Positions 26,974 to 36,386 are shown, counted from the first letter of the stretch. The stretch is DNA of 64,000 bases from JBALVT01 sp965262875 (GCA_965262875.1 OZ253569.1:3472001-3536000), one strand, 5' to 3'. Notes: generated by a model not told the origin, from the letters alone. Numbers and translations are program-made.

Positions 26974-28246
26974 CACTGCTGTCCCGTTAACTTTCATATG
27001 AGTGCCATTTGATTAACATCAGGCAGCCTACCATCAGGTGGTTCACCCCTCAACAGCGCCATCAGGTCACGCTTATCAAATAAATTGAGCTGTAGTAATC
27101 GCAATAGCTGCTGCATACTTTTTGTGAGTGCTGACTGAAACTTCAGAAATGCTATTAGCAGGTATACGCACATCGCTATCCATATTTGAGTCATCACTGC
27201 ATTTTTGCTCGTGCCAACAAACGATTTTATTTTCAGGTTCTGTTTTATCCACTTAAAAAATAATTCTACTTGCCACCTGGCTTTGTAGATATCGGCGATC
27301 GTCTTGGCTGCCAGTTTGAAATTGTTCGTTAGAAACACATAGTGCTTACCCGTCTCCGCATCTTTGTAGCCAATCCGCCTTAAGCGGACTGGACATTTCC
27401 TGGAGACCTGGGGGCCAGTGAATTCTATCGTTTGATCACACGTCAAACCTTTTCCTTTCAGCACTGGTCGACGCTCGATAATACGGTATTTTGCATTGTT
27501 CTTAAGCCGGGTAACAAAGAAAATATCCTTATCTGTCAACTGTTTATACCAAGCGTAATCATTGTAGGCTTTATCAATCGCAACAATACTTCCCTTGGGA
27601 AAGCTGAGCGTGCGGCCCACTGTTACATCGTGCTTCTTCCCTTCTGTGATAGTCACAAACTCGGGCAAATAACCCGCATGATTCAACCCGACGTGCAGTT
27701 TAATCGCTCCTTTGGTGGTGCGAAAATCAGCCCAGGGAAACGCAGACAAACACAAGTCGATGGTGGAAGCGTCCAGCGAATAAAGCGGGTGATTAAATCT
27801 GAAATTATGATCAGGTGCCACGCCTTGGCAGCGAGTTAACAGTTTTCCAAACAGCGCTTCGTACAGAGCATAAGGCTTATCTTCATTGATACGCGATAGG
27901 TTAGATCGCGACAGCTTCGCGCTACCCAGGTGGTAAAGGCGATGCATTTGCGCCGACATATTGTCCACGATATCGCGCAAGCTGTTTCGACCGGACAATT
28001 GAGCCATCGTCAGCGACACAAACTGTGACCAGCGGGAGGCTTTACGAAAAGCACGACCTGAATGATGTTGTTTGGCAAGGGTCTCAAATTCATGTCTCGG
28101 AACAAGTTTTAGTATTTGTGACAGGATCGTATTACAATGCGCCATGGTCTGGTTCCCTCTATTAATACACTGTTTTCTAAACAATCTCATTGTATCAATT
28201 GTGGCGGAATCAGACCTTTTTATTTCTCCTTAACGGGACAGCAGTG
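26974..28246 (-). mobile_element. IS4-family element in the monooxygenase gene
   Basis: 1273 bp bounded by a 17-bp perfect inverted repeat CACTGCTGTCCCGTTAA (26974-26990; complement at 28230-28246). A 9-bp target duplication ACCTGGTAT is at 26965-26973 and 28247-28255. Single copy in the window. Confidence 0.95.
26994..28145 (-). CDS. IS4-family transposase
   Basis: 383 residues from ATG 28145 (MAHCNTILSQILKLVPRHEF), the usual start of this IS4 group with an N-terminal DUF4372 domain; the longer frame to 28190 is unlikely. DDE residues: D in SLDASTIDL, D in VAIDKAYNDY, and the Y(2)R(3)E(6)K signature in YKARWQVELFFKWIK. It is apparently intact and potentially active. Confidence 0.94.
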   Translation of the reverse strand: MAHCNTILSQILKLVPRHEFETLAKQHHSGRAFRKASRWSQFVSLTMAQLSGRNSLRDIVDNMSAQMHRLYHLGSAKLSRSNLSRINEDKPYALYEALFGKLLTRCQGVAPDHNFRFNHPLYSLDASTIDLCLSAFPWADFRTTKGAIKLHVGLNHAGYLPEFVTITEGKKHDVTVGRTLSFPKGSIVAIDKAYNDYAWYKQLTDKDIFFVTRLKNNAKYRIIERRPVLKGKGLTCDQTIEFTGPQVSRKCPVRLRRIGYKDAETGKHYVFLTNNFKLAAKTIADIYKARWQVELFFKWIKQNLKIKSFVGTSKNAVMTQIWIAMCVYLLIAFLKFQSALTKSMQQLLRLLQLNLFDKRDLMALLRGEPPDGRLPDVNQMALI

Positions 28247-28932
28247 ACCTGGTATATGAAAAGGAATCAACCAACGCGGTGTGCGAAAAACATGGTGTAC
28301 CTGTTTAGCGGAGCCTACTGCGAAGGTCGCCATATCGACAGCACTTTTGCCAAAACCAACTACGACTGTGGATTTATTATCAAACACCTGCAGTTCGAGA
28401 ACGTCACGTTCAGTTAATATTTCGCCTTTGTATTCTCCCTGATTAGGAAATTGAGGTTTATGCTTTCCCTCCGTGTATTGACCAATGGCGACCACAACAA
28501 AATCGAATTTTTCTTCATGGCTACCATCGTTGTTTCGGTAATTCACCAACCAGCCCTTCGCCAGTTCGTCGAGAGCGACAACCTCATGCGATCGACGAAC
28601 ATCTAATCCCTGGGCTTCCACGACATGTTCGAGATACTTCCTGATCTGAGCACCAGTAGGGTGAAGATCGGGCTCGAACGGCCACGGCAGATCTGAAATA
28701 TGGTAGTGATCTCGGGTGTTCTGTAATCTTACACCGGGATAACCAAGCGCCCATACACCACCGAAATCAAAGGATTTTTCGAACACCACTGCTTCATGAC
28801 CGCACTTACTTAAGGTGTGCGCTGCAGCAATGCCAGATACCCCAGCCCCAACAATGGCGATTCTCATTTGATTAATAAAACTCCCGGTGCTTTGATACTA
28901 TGGCTCAAACACAATCCAAAAGGTGATTTAAT

Positions 28933-29232
28933 ATGTACATAACCGCCGGACATTTCAAATTTAAAGAAGATGATTGTGATCGCGCAATCGAGATTATGAA
29001 CAAGATTGTATCGATAGGGCGTCAGGAACAGGGGATACAGCAATATACTTTTTATCCGAACCCTGATACAGGCTTTGCCTATTTCCTGTTCGAAGTATGG
29101 GATTCGAAAGAAGCACATGACGTGCATTTTGAAAGTGCAGAGATGCAGGCTATCGTACCGGAGTTTTTTGAACTGCTGGATGGGCCACCCGAAATCTCCT
29201 ATTTTGATGCAAGCTTGGAATCAACACTTTAG
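28933..29232 (+). CDS. ABM-domain (YgiN-like) monooxygenase
   Basis: 99 residues, one antibiotic-biosynthesis-monooxygenase ferredoxin-like fold: ITAGHFKFKED, IVSIGRQEQGIQQYTFYPNPD, FLFEVWDSKEAHDVHFES. Such cofactor-free small enzymes oxidise quinols or related aromatics. AAAGGTG precedes ATG 28933. It is divergent from the disrupted flavin monooxygenase across 65 bp, a spacing that suggests shared regulation and possibly the same pathway. Confidence 0.8.
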   Translation: MYITAGHFKFKEDDCDRAIEIMNKIVSIGRQEQGIQQYTFYPNPDTGFAYFLFEVWDSKEAHDVHFESAEMQAIVPEFFELLDGPPEISYFDASLESTL

Positions 29233-29286
29233 CTCGACATACCGCCGTGAAGGAAAAATAGGGACGCATTTACAGTTATTCATTAG

Positions 29287-30507
29287 CTATAACTTTGGCG
29301 CTGCCTCGCTAAGCCTCCTTAGCTTATTCCCGCCGAACGCAACCGCCAGAGCCAGCGCAGTAAGCATATACAATCCGGCATCAAACCCGTGTGTTAAGTC
29401 GTATAGGTAACCCAGGGATAGCGGGCCGAATACACCACCGACTTCTGCCGCAGCAAAAAACAGTCCCGTGGCGACGCCAATGTGCCGCTCTGGAATACCC
29501 GGTAACTCTACTAGCGTAAGAACGAGTACAACCATCAACGAAGAACGAGCAATACCCTGCAATACCAGACCACCAAATAAAAGTGACCTGAATTCAAAAT
29601 GAAGCAGCAGGCTAGCCGCTGCTGCTAACAAACACAGGCCAATAAGAATCTTAAACCGCCATTTTGGAGTTGTCAGGCGAGGAATAATCAGAGAGCCCAC
29701 CAAACCTATGATGGTTGGAAGAGCAGCCCAATAGCCAGCTTCAGTAAACGACATCCCGGCAGATCGCAACAACTCGGGAAGCCAATTGTTCAAACCGTGG
29801 TTAAACATAAAAGTACCAACACCCATCAGCAGTATAATCACAACTGCAGGTTGCCGGATGAGCACCGATAATACTTGTCCCTGGGGTAACGCCCTGCCAG
29901 CACTGATTTTTCGGGCTTTTGAACCCAGGCTCGGATGTGCAGCACAGAACAACCAAACCACCACGGCACCTAAACAAAAACCCGCAAAAAGAAACATTAC
30001 GCCTCTCCAATCACCACCAAACATCGGTAAGAATATTGGATGAGTTAAAGTGAGTGCGATGATCGCGCCAATGGCAGGACCTGTCAGGTAAATACCCATT
30101 GCCATACCACGGGACGACCCAGAGAAATTAGCAGTAACCACCGTGGGTGCACCTGCGGAGACAATCGGCCCACCCAACCCAAACAACATCGCTGCGACTA
30201 CTAGCTCGGTAAAATCATCTGCCATACCTCGCGCAAAAATTGACGCTGCAATAAGTAAGCCGCCAATGGCAAGCGCCCAACGCGGACCCAACTTATCCAG
30301 TAACATACCGCCAGGAATTGCCGAGAAGATGTACACCAACTGCCACGCCCCCATGACGGCACCCATTTGCGCATGACTTAGTTCCAGGTCTGATTCGATG
30401 AGCCCCACCAGGGGCGCAAGGCTTGAGGCCACCAATCCAAACGCGGCGTACAACACCCATACGCCGAGCAACAAAACCCATCGATACAAAGAGGGTGCTT
30501 CAGTCAA
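29287..30507 (-). CDS. MFS transporter
   Basis: 406 residues with twelve predicted helices. Family signs are the loop 2-3 motif PGGMLLDKLGPRWALAIGG and the central loop. It is of the CynX/NimT-like or oxalate/nitrate-type class in overall look; the substrate cannot be named. Its ATG overlaps the end of the upstream gene by 8 bp (30500-30507), so the two form an operon. Confidence 0.85.
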   Translation of the reverse strand: MTEAPSLYRWVLLLGVWVLYAAFGLVASSLAPLVGLIESDLELSHAQMGAVMGAWQLVYIFSAIPGGMLLDKLGPRWALAIGGLLIAASIFARGMADDFTELVVAAMLFGLGGPIVSAGAPTVVTANFSGSSRGMAMGIYLTGPAIGAIIALTLTHPIFLPMFGGDWRGVMFLFAGFCLGAVVVWLFCAAHPSLGSKARKISAGRALPQGQVLSVLIRQPAVVIILLMGVGTFMFNHGLNNWLPELLRSAGMSFTEAGYWAALPTIIGLVGSLIIPRLTTPKWRFKILIGLCLLAAAASLLLHFEFRSLLFGGLVLQGIARSSLMVVLVLTLVELPGIPERHIGVATGLFFAAAEVGGVFGPLSLGYLYDLTHGFDAGLYMLTALALAVAFGGNKLRRLSEAAPKL

Positions 30508-31129
30508 ACTTACTAACCACAGTCCTCACTACGACTGCGATAAGACATAGCACCAAAGCAAACAGCAAACGTATTGAGAACAAACTAATAACCGGCTCAG
30601 CGGGGAACACATGTGTTTGCTCAATTGAAGCGAATTTGTGTACCGCCAAACCACTGTCAGCCATGCCGACAATCATATCCAACGTATCTTTTACGCTGCG
30701 GTAACGGACAATGGAAACTTCGTCCCAGTCGCGCCAGTCTTCATCGAGCAAAAACGTGCCAATGACATTAGACTTCAAGACAGGTAAACCGCCGCGCACA
30801 AAAAGTTCCTTAATCACACCTTGGGTGTAGCGGCCATCTGCAGTTTTAGCATCGGTTTCATTCGCCCAGGCGGAGTCAGCGGGATAGACCGCTTTATCAC
30901 GATACTTGATCAAATTAATCATCAAATACTCATTCCCGGTATCGAAGGCAGCCAATCTGTGCATTAGCTCGGTGGCTTCCGCAATTTTTTCAGGTCCGGA
31001 AGGTGACTTTTGCGCCATCGATGTTATGTAGGTGTTTAACTCGGCCTCGGTTACCGGTTCGCCGCGACCGCCATACCAGCTAAACCAGCCGACATACATA
31101 ACGGTTAGAACCGCGTAAAACATCTTCAT
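30500..31129 (-). CDS. Membrane-anchored protein of unknown function, DUF1330/ABM-like core
   Basis: 209 residues. An N-terminal hydrophobic segment (FYAVLTVMYVGWFSWYGG) acts as signal or anchor, and a C-terminal helix (IRLLFALVLCLIAVVVRTVV) follows. The soluble middle has EYLMINLIKYRDKA...SNVIGTFLLDEDWRDWDEVSIVRYRS, like dimeric alpha/beta-barrel proteins (DUF1330). Translationally coupled to the MFS gene downstream, so it may act on the same substrate. Confidence 0.6.
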   Translation of the reverse strand: MKMFYAVLTVMYVGWFSWYGGRGEPVTEAELNTYITSMAQKSPSGPEKIAEATELMHRLAAFDTGNEYLMINLIKYRDKAVYPADSAWANETDAKTADGRYTQGVIKELFVRGGLPVLKSNVIGTFLLDEDWRDWDEVSIVRYRSVKDTLDMIVGMADSGLAVHKFASIEQTHVFPAEPVISLFSIRLLFALVLCLIAVVVRTVVSKFD

Positions 31130-31541
31130 AGAAACTCCTGTTGTCTATGGTATATAGGAACCTCGCCCCCGCCTACCGCAGGTAGCAGGCATATTCATGG
31201 TTTAGTGATAGCGTAGTGTTTGGCAGTAACGATATTAGAGCCATACTATGCAAGATTTGTCGCGCCTTGGCTGCTATCTTCTTGACTGTTTACCTTGATA
31301 ATGGCATTGCGACCACCCACAGTTTGAGCCTGCGGATACGGGATTTGTCTAAGGTCGGGCTTTGCCCTCCACGCCCGGAAACAAATTTTGTGCTAAACCT
31401 TACCCTAATGCTGCCGATAACTAGTTTGAGGTACACCGATCACCGCCATTTCGCAGGTAGAACATTGAGGGGAAATATGGCAGCGGCGCCACATTAAATC
31501 CTCAGTATTTTGACTTGAGGGTCGCTATTAACAGAAAAAAT
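31130..31541. other. Gene-free region of 412 bp
   Basis: Holds the divergent upstream regions of the membrane protein gene and the GGEEF gene. I see no convincing coding frame, repeat or terminator. One plus-strand frame (31216-31497) has no ribosome site or protein-like composition. Confidence 0.5.
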
Positions 31542-32687
31542 ATGAGCATTTTTTCAAAAGATCAAGATAAGGACTCCTCCAGCGAAGAGCCCGAAATGAC
31601 TGACGAGGAAGCCCGCATAACGGCGATAGAAACCTTCGCTGACAATGCCATCGATACAATAGCAGGAATTCTGAGGGAATATGGCCGCTTTGGATTCGAT
31701 ATTGAAGTAATGGAGGCCGAAGAGCTACAACGCCATTGTGACACCTGGGCGAGGCACATTTTAACTGGCACTCCGCCTCCCTCAGACGGGCTGGATCAAG
31801 AGGGCTCAGGGCAGCTTCAATCCATAGCCTTGCATCAACGTCATCTGCCAAACTTGCTGCAATTCTTTCGCAACCATCGCCGTGATGAGCAGGCTGCGGT
31901 ATTGGGCAGCGCAAAAGGAATGAGAGACCTGATCAGCGATATGACAAATGGCTTGCGCAGTGCCATCAGCGAAGACAAAGCGAGCGACGAACGAGTTCGT
32001 GAAGAAATGGCCTCGATGAACTCTATGCTACAAAGCAATTCCCTGGAGGAGATAAGGCAGAAACTCGGTAAAACTATCGAACTGGTCACCCAGGTTACAC
32101 AAGAGCGTCAAGAGCGCTATGAAACCCAGCTGCAATCCATGGGAGAACGGGTGCGGTCTCTGCGAGCAGACCTCATTGCACTTCGCGAAAAAATTGATAT
32201 GGATGCTCTCACCCGCCTCTACAATCGAGGTGCTTTTGACGCGGTGCTCACCAGGCAGACAGATTATTCCTTTCTTTCAGGCCAACCCATGTTGCTGATT
32301 ATGTTGGACCTGGATAACTTCAAACACATCAATGACAGCTATGGGCACCCGGCCGGAGATTTGGTATTGCGCAAGGTTGCCGACACACTGGCTCGCGAAT
32401 TCCCGCGGCGCACTGATTTTATCGCGCGCTACGGGGGCGAAGAATTTGCAATTATACTGGTGGATATCGAGCCTGAAGAACAGACTTCCAACGCCAACCG
32501 ATTACTTGAGGCAATTCGCTCGCTGAACATCGACTATGAAGGCACGGACATACAAGTGACGGCCTCTATTGGCATTGCTGCCTGTCGACCTGAAGACAAT
32601 GCCGAAATGCTGCTAAAAAGAGCCGACCAAGCTCTATATCAGGCCAAACAGGATGGCCGCGACCGCGTGGTGGTCGCGTCGGACTAA
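31542..32687 (+). CDS. Diguanylate cyclase (GGEEF)
   Basis: 381 residues from ATG 31542. The N-terminal 200 residues are soluble and largely helical with a predicted coiled coil (about 150-205, rich in Glu, Gln and Arg), and no recognised sensor domain. The GGDEF domain (about 215-380) contains DALTRLYNRGAFD, LDLDNFKHINDSYGHPAGD, and the active site RYGGEEF. An RxxD inhibitory site (RRTD) lies five residues before GGEEF, so product inhibition by c-di-GMP is likely. The enzyme makes c-di-GMP from two GTP. There is no membrane segment. Confidence 0.92.
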   Translation: MSIFSKDQDKDSSSEEPEMTDEEARITAIETFADNAIDTIAGILREYGRFGFDIEVMEAEELQRHCDTWARHILTGTPPPSDGLDQEGSGQLQSIALHQRHLPNLLQFFRNHRRDEQAAVLGSAKGMRDLISDMTNGLRSAISEDKASDERVREEMASMNSMLQSNSLEEIRQKLGKTIELVTQVTQERQERYETQLQSMGERVRSLRADLIALREKIDMDALTRLYNRGAFDAVLTRQTDYSFLSGQPMLLIMLDLDNFKHINDSYGHPAGDLVLRKVADTLAREFPRRTDFIARYGGEEFAIILVDIEPEEQTSNANRLLEAIRSLNIDYEGTDIQVTASIGIAACRPEDNAEMLLKRADQALYQAKQDGRDRVVVASD

Positions 32688-32736
32688 GCCTTTTTGCGTC
32701 AACCGAATTTGCGTTGTTTACTAAATGATTAGTAGA

Positions 32737-33246
32737 TTATGCGGGAACTTCCACACTGGCCGCATAATTTTCGGTGTATTCTCTGAATTTTTTGAACATG
32801 CGTCTATTTGCCATGCGCATAATCGGACGGGTCATCCACATCAGATGGCGCGAAAGCCCACGGGGCTCCATAGCCATATACCATTCCACTTTACATTTCC
32901 CGTCACCAAGATCAGTGACGCGATAGTCTTCCAGAAATTTTTCAGTTGCGTCTTTACTACAACCTACAAAGGTAAACGCCATACGTTTGCCTGGTTCCCA
33001 GGCGACAAACTCCTCGTATCCATCCATCCCGCCCATCATGGATACGGTGCGCGTAGTACCTAAACCAAACGGCTTGGGTGAGGTCCACTCGACCTTTTGG
33101 ATCGGCATGGCCCACACTGTCCACGAATGTGCATCTTCGAAGACTTGCTGCGGCGTTGCGCACACTATCTCTTCGGCCTTAAAAACGTTCTTGGTCTGGT
33201 CGAGAAATTCCAATCCCACTTTTGTACACTCAAAGTATTCACTCAT
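32737..33246 (-). CDS. SRPBCC-family protein
   Basis: 169 residues of the START/Bet v1-like lipid or polyketide-binding fold: EEIVCATPQQVFEDAHSWTVWAMPIQKVEW, LGTTRTVSMMGG, YEEFVAWEPGKRMAFTFVG, then a C-terminal helix with MANRRMFKKFREYTEN. These proteins bind hydrophobic ligands or act as cyclases; no specific function can be given. It stands alone, convergent with the GGEEF gene. Confidence 0.8.
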   Translation of the reverse strand: MSEYFECTKVGLEFLDQTKNVFKAEEIVCATPQQVFEDAHSWTVWAMPIQKVEWTSPKPFGLGTTRTVSMMGGMDGYEEFVAWEPGKRMAFTFVGCSKDATEKFLEDYRVTDLGDGKCKVEWYMAMEPRGLSRHLMWMTRPIMRMANRRMFKKFREYTENYAASVEVPA

Positions 33247-33348
33247 GTCCGGCTCCAGTTTTCCAATAGCAGAAGTTCTTGGATCAAATTGAAACGGAAC
33301 CGGGGTAGATAGTCACTGTTGATAGCGGCCAGAAAGAAGGTCGGTTGA

Positions 33349-33810
33349 TCACACATAAGACCCATCTAACCCCTCCCCGTGCTCGAGCATCCAGGCGCCC
33401 ACAGTTTCCATCTCTTTATCATCATACTCGCCCCTCATGGCAACGATCACGCCGTCGGTAATAGCAAACACGGAGCGACCAGGAAGCGTCACCTTGGGCG
33501 CATTTCCGTGGTGATAGATGGCATTCCACTCAATGCTCACCTCATGGCCATCATTTGCCGCAACGACATGCGGTCCCGCAATGAGCACAAGTTGTCGATC
33601 TGCGCATTTACGGTCCAGTCCATCGATGGACTTTTTGAGACCTTTCAGTATGGCTTCGCGGCCAGAGATCTCGCACGCCAATAGTCCTCCGCGAACTTCG
33701 TAACTAGCGTCTTCAGAAAAATATCGCGTCAGCCGCGACCAATCGTCATCGGCATAGGTTTCCTCAAAGGCAGCCGCATAATCCATGAACACTTTCGTCG
33801 TCTGGTCCAT
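33349..33810 (-). CDS. SnoaL/NTF2-like protein
   Basis: 153 residues from ATG 33810 (MDQTTKVFMDYAAAFEETYADDDWSRL split here), chosen for GAAGGGG upstream. The NTF2-like cone fold is indicated by YFSEDASYEVRGG, GREAILKGLKKSIDGLD and the C-terminal strands HEVSIEWNAIYHH and RSVFAITDGVIVAMRGEYD. Members are isomerases, hydrolases or scaffold proteins; the reaction is unknown. Confidence 0.78.
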   Translation of the reverse strand: MDQTTKVFMDYAAAFEETYADDDWSRLTRYFSEDASYEVRGGLLACEISGREAILKGLKKSIDGLDRKCADRQLVLIAGPHVVAANDGHEVSIEWNAIYHHGNAPKVTLPGRSVFAITDGVIVAMRGEYDDKEMETVGAWMLEHGEGLDGSYV

Positions 33811-34079
33811 CGTTTTCCCCTTCTCATTGTTGGCGAGATAAGAATAGCACCTGATACAAGGCCCTGCTGAGGCCCCGAAGGTAATTTCTGATGAGTTGGG
33901 CAACGTTAGCTTTGCCGGTTGCGAATTTAATTCGCCGAAAACAGCCAGATTGCTCAAAAATTGAAAATAATTCTTAAAAACACAGGGTACGCACAATTTA
34001 TCCACAGGGTTATTGGCTATACAGCCCCAAAAAAAAGAGTAATGTATGAATCACGGCTACGGGATAGCGCATTCCGTTT

Positions 34080-34475
34080 AAAGCTAGGCTCCGATTGGCC
34101 GGGGTCAGGGTCACACGCCAAGAGTGACCAACGAGCAGTGAAAACTGCGGAATCCGGGAAATCTTTAGGTTTCGAGGGCATGCCAGACGGGTCTTCGGAT
34201 GCGTTCGGTGAAGTGGGAGTCAACTGTTTGAACACGTTGAGGTGTCTACCGGGATGCCGATGCGGGTGGACGCAGCCAAGCGTCAGAAAATAATCGGAGG
34301 CTTAGGCTTCCAGGTGGGTATAGGTTGAAGTGGCGATGCGTTTACGTGTCAATACAGCAACTAAAGGCCGAGTCAGTAAAGCTCTGCAGAGGGGGTGAGT
34401 CAAATCGCCGAGACTGTGAGTCGGTCAGGCTGAACTGAAAAGGGATGAGGTCTTCGGATTTCGTCCCTTTTTTTT
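34080..34475 (+). ncRNA. Putative structured non-coding RNA, family not recognised
   Basis: Gene-free stretch with a dense run of hairpins: GGTCAC/GTGACC (34109-34129), GCAGT-GAAA-ACTGC (34135-34148, GNRA loop), GAAATC-TTTA-GGTTTC (34158-34173), a stem closed by C(TTCG)G (34186-34206), TCAAC...GTTGA with an inner TGTT/AACA (34220-34240), GACGC-AGCCAA-GCGTC (34269-34284) and GGAGGC-TTAG-GCTTCC (34296-34311). It ends in a very strong terminator at 34442-34475. It does not match my memory of RNase P, tmRNA, 6S, 4.5S or group I/II intron cores. The 5' end is a guess. Plus strand is inferred from the terminator. Confidence 0.6.
34442..34475 (+). terminator. Strong intrinsic terminator with UUCG tetraloop
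   Basis: An 11-bp stem, GGGATGAGGTC pairing with GATTTCGTCCC (three G-U pairs), is closed by a C(TTCG)G tetraloop and followed by eight T. No coding gene ends here on the plus strand, so it most likely terminates the putative RNA upstream. Confidence 0.9.
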
Positions 34476-34654
34476 GATTTCTGGCTCTCTCCAATCCCAA
34501 TCGCCAGCCTACCCCAGAATCTTGCATCACCGCCCTTGTACCCACTCAACGCGTGTTTATTGTCGAGCGAACACGCAATATAGCTTACACCCTCCGACTG
34601 TGGCAAAGTTGCCACGGGTCAAGCGTTATTGGATCTAAAAACTAAGGGCATCCC

Positions 34655-35083
34655 ATGACAGTTCACATGAACAAAGACGAACGCGAAACTTTCCTAGCTG
34701 GCGTGCATGTGGCAGTCATTGGAATATCAGAGGAGGGCCGAGGCCCGCTCACTGCCCCAGTCTGGTATTGGTACGAACCTGGCGGCGACATTTGGCTCGA
34801 AACTCAGCCAAACTCACGCAAGGGAAAGTTACTGGATGTTGGCAAGCGAATCAGTCTTTGTGCCCAGGATGAAAACCCTCCCTATGCGTATGTCAGCGTT
34901 GAGGGCCCGATCATAGAGATTGCAGATGATGATCGTGAACTGCACGAGATTCCTATGGCTACCCGATATCTAGGAGAGCAGGCTGGACGGGAGTATATCG
35001 ACAGCTTTCCGCCATCTGACTGGAAGCGTTACATCATGAAACCCGAGCGTTGGTTGACCCTGGACGGCTCGAAGCAATCCTGA
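34655..35083 (+). CDS. Pyridoxamine 5'-phosphate oxidase-fold flavoprotein
   Basis: 142 residues. Split-barrel pattern: ETFLAGVHVAVIGISEEGRGPLTAPVWYWYEP, IWLETQPNSRKGKLL, RISLCAQDENPPYAYVSVEGP. This fits the PPOX/F420-type general stress or nitroreductase-like proteins that bind FMN or F420; the exact cofactor is unknown. GGGCATCCC precedes ATG 34655, a weak ribosome site. Another PPOX-fold gene is at 58444. Confidence 0.8.
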   Translation: MTVHMNKDERETFLAGVHVAVIGISEEGRGPLTAPVWYWYEPGGDIWLETQPNSRKGKLLDVGKRISLCAQDENPPYAYVSVEGPIIEIADDDRELHEIPMATRYLGEQAGREYIDSFPPSDWKRYIMKPERWLTLDGSKQS

Positions 35084-35273
35084 TCATTTTAGATTCGAAG
35101 CCCAACCGGGAATACCATAGAATCTCCGTGCTCCTCGGACCGATATGAATCCTTGCATTGGAGTTAGTGAACAACCGACACTCGAGATGGCCCAGTTACG
35201 CTGCCTATAAGCACACAAACTGTGAAATACTGTATGAATAACGCGACATTCAAAAACGGGGAGTTAATGAGCA

Positions 35274-36386
35274 ATGGAACCCGACCCTGCATTTCCATTG
35301 ACCCTCTATGGGTCGAGCATTTCCTACTTCACCGGCAAGCTCGAAAACTATTTTCGCATTAAGGGCATTCCCTACCGCCTCACGCCGCTATACCAAGGCG
35401 AAAATGCGAAAGTCATCATGGAACGCTTGGGCTCAACTCAGAATCCGGCGCTGGAATTGGCTGATGATAGATGGATGAGCGATAGCACGCCTATTATCCA
35501 ATGGTTTGAAACCGAGTTCCCCAGCCCTGCAGTGATACCCGCAGATCCATTGCAGCGATTTTTCAGCCTACTGCTGGAAGATTATGCGGATGAGTGGCTG
35601 TGGCGCCCCGCCATGCACTACCGCTGGCATTACAACCGGGGAGCGCGCTTTGGAAATACTTTACTTGCCGATGAGACCACATCGGGCCCTGGACGCTACC
35701 TGCCCGTCTGGGCAAAGCGCTTGGTGATCACCAAGCGGCAGCGCGATGGCTATACAACAGGTGACGGCATTCGATCGGACCAGGTGCCCGGTGTTGAAGC
35801 TATTTACCACCGCACACTCGCGCAGCTGGAAGCTATCCTCTCAAAGCGCCCGTTCCTGCTAGGCGATAAACCCAGCCTGGCGGATATCGGTTTTTCCGGT
35901 CCAATGTTCAGGCACTTCGCGCTGGACCCTGTGCCCGCAGATATCATGCGGCAAACAGCCCCAGCGGTTTACGAATGGGTCGCGAGGCTTTGGAACACTC
36001 GGCTGGAAGACTGCGCTGGCGACTTGGTAGCAGGTATTCCAGCCGACTGGGGTCCCATATTGGACGAGATAGGCAATGCCTACCTCCCTTACTTGTGCGC
36101 AAACAACGATGCGGTCGCAGCCAATCAAAGGCGCTTTGATGCAGAAATAGACGGTGTGCAGTATCGGGGCGCACGCTGGTCACTCTACCGAGTCTGGTGT
36201 TTGCAGAAAATTCGCGATCACTACAACGCGTTACCATCACCAGACCAGGAACAGGCCCGAGCCCTACTGGAAAAACACAGCTGTTGGGAGCCGATGTGGC
36301 GCCATTCTGATTTGCCGATGGAAGAAGGGCTGTGTAGCCAATTACCGTTTTATGTGGATGCCAAAATGATTGATGTCTATAAGTAG
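35274..36386 (+). CDS. Glutathione S-transferase-like protein
   Basis: 370 residues, longer than classical GSTs (about 220). The N-terminal thioredoxin fold is LTLYGSSISYFTGKLENYFRIKGIPYR, with the cis-Pro/Ser region DDRWMSDSTPIIQWFE. The all-helical domain has RPFLLGDKPSLADIGFSGPM, the usual GST motif. The C-terminal 90 residues are extra. The stop codon TAG (36384-36386) is formed partly by the first base of IS-A copy 3; before insertion the stop would have been TAA after the same Lys, so the protein is unchanged. Confidence 0.85.
   Translation: MEPDPAFPLTLYGSSISYFTGKLENYFRIKGIPYRLTPLYQGENAKVIMERLGSTQNPALELADDRWMSDSTPIIQWFETEFPSPAVIPADPLQRFFSLLLEDYADEWLWRPAMHYRWHYNRGARFGNTLLADETTSGPGRYLPVWAKRLVITKRQRDGYTTGDGIRSDQVPGVEAIYHRTLAQLEAILSKRPFLLGDKPSLADIGFSGPMFRHFALDPVPADIMRQTAPAVYEWVARLWNTRLEDCAGDLVAGIPADWGPILDEIGNAYLPYLCANNDAVAANQRRFDAEIDGVQYRGARWSLYRVWCLQKIRDHYNALPSPDQEQARALLEKHSCWEPMWRHSDLPMEEGLCSQLPFYVDAKMIDVYK

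Larger units (their letters stand above)
21427..28867 (-). pseudogene. Flavin-containing monooxygenase gene split by four ISs
   Basis: N-terminal part 28867-28247: FAD motif GAGVSGIAAA at the start, GVWALGYPGVRLQ, and a second Rossmann motif VVGFGKSAVDMA for NADPH. Middle part 26964-26288, from IHYAKILFCRMG to EWKRQYIN. C-terminal part 21646-21427, from YEPSRSCAVN to RQVTSLTT. IS4 separates the first two; IS-A, IS-A and IS-C separate the last two. Removing each IS with one duplication restores one in-frame protein of about 505 residues, the size of class B flavoprotein monooxygenases. The usual FxGxxxH fingerprint is degenerate (YKGEILTERD). As it stands the gene cannot be functional. ATG 28867 has GGGAG upstream. 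Confidence 0.88.

Noticed and set aside
31216..31497. Plus-strand open frame of 93 codons
   Set aside because: No ribosome site or family signal; probably chance.
33998..34006. TTATCCACA, a perfect DnaA-box sequence
   Set aside because: Only one copy is visible, without an AT-rich unwinding region or replication genes, so it is not evidence for an origin.
33961..34293. Open frames on both strands over the structured region (also 34017-34235)
   Set aside because: They lack ribosome sites and recognisable protein composition; the hairpins and the terminator fit an RNA better.
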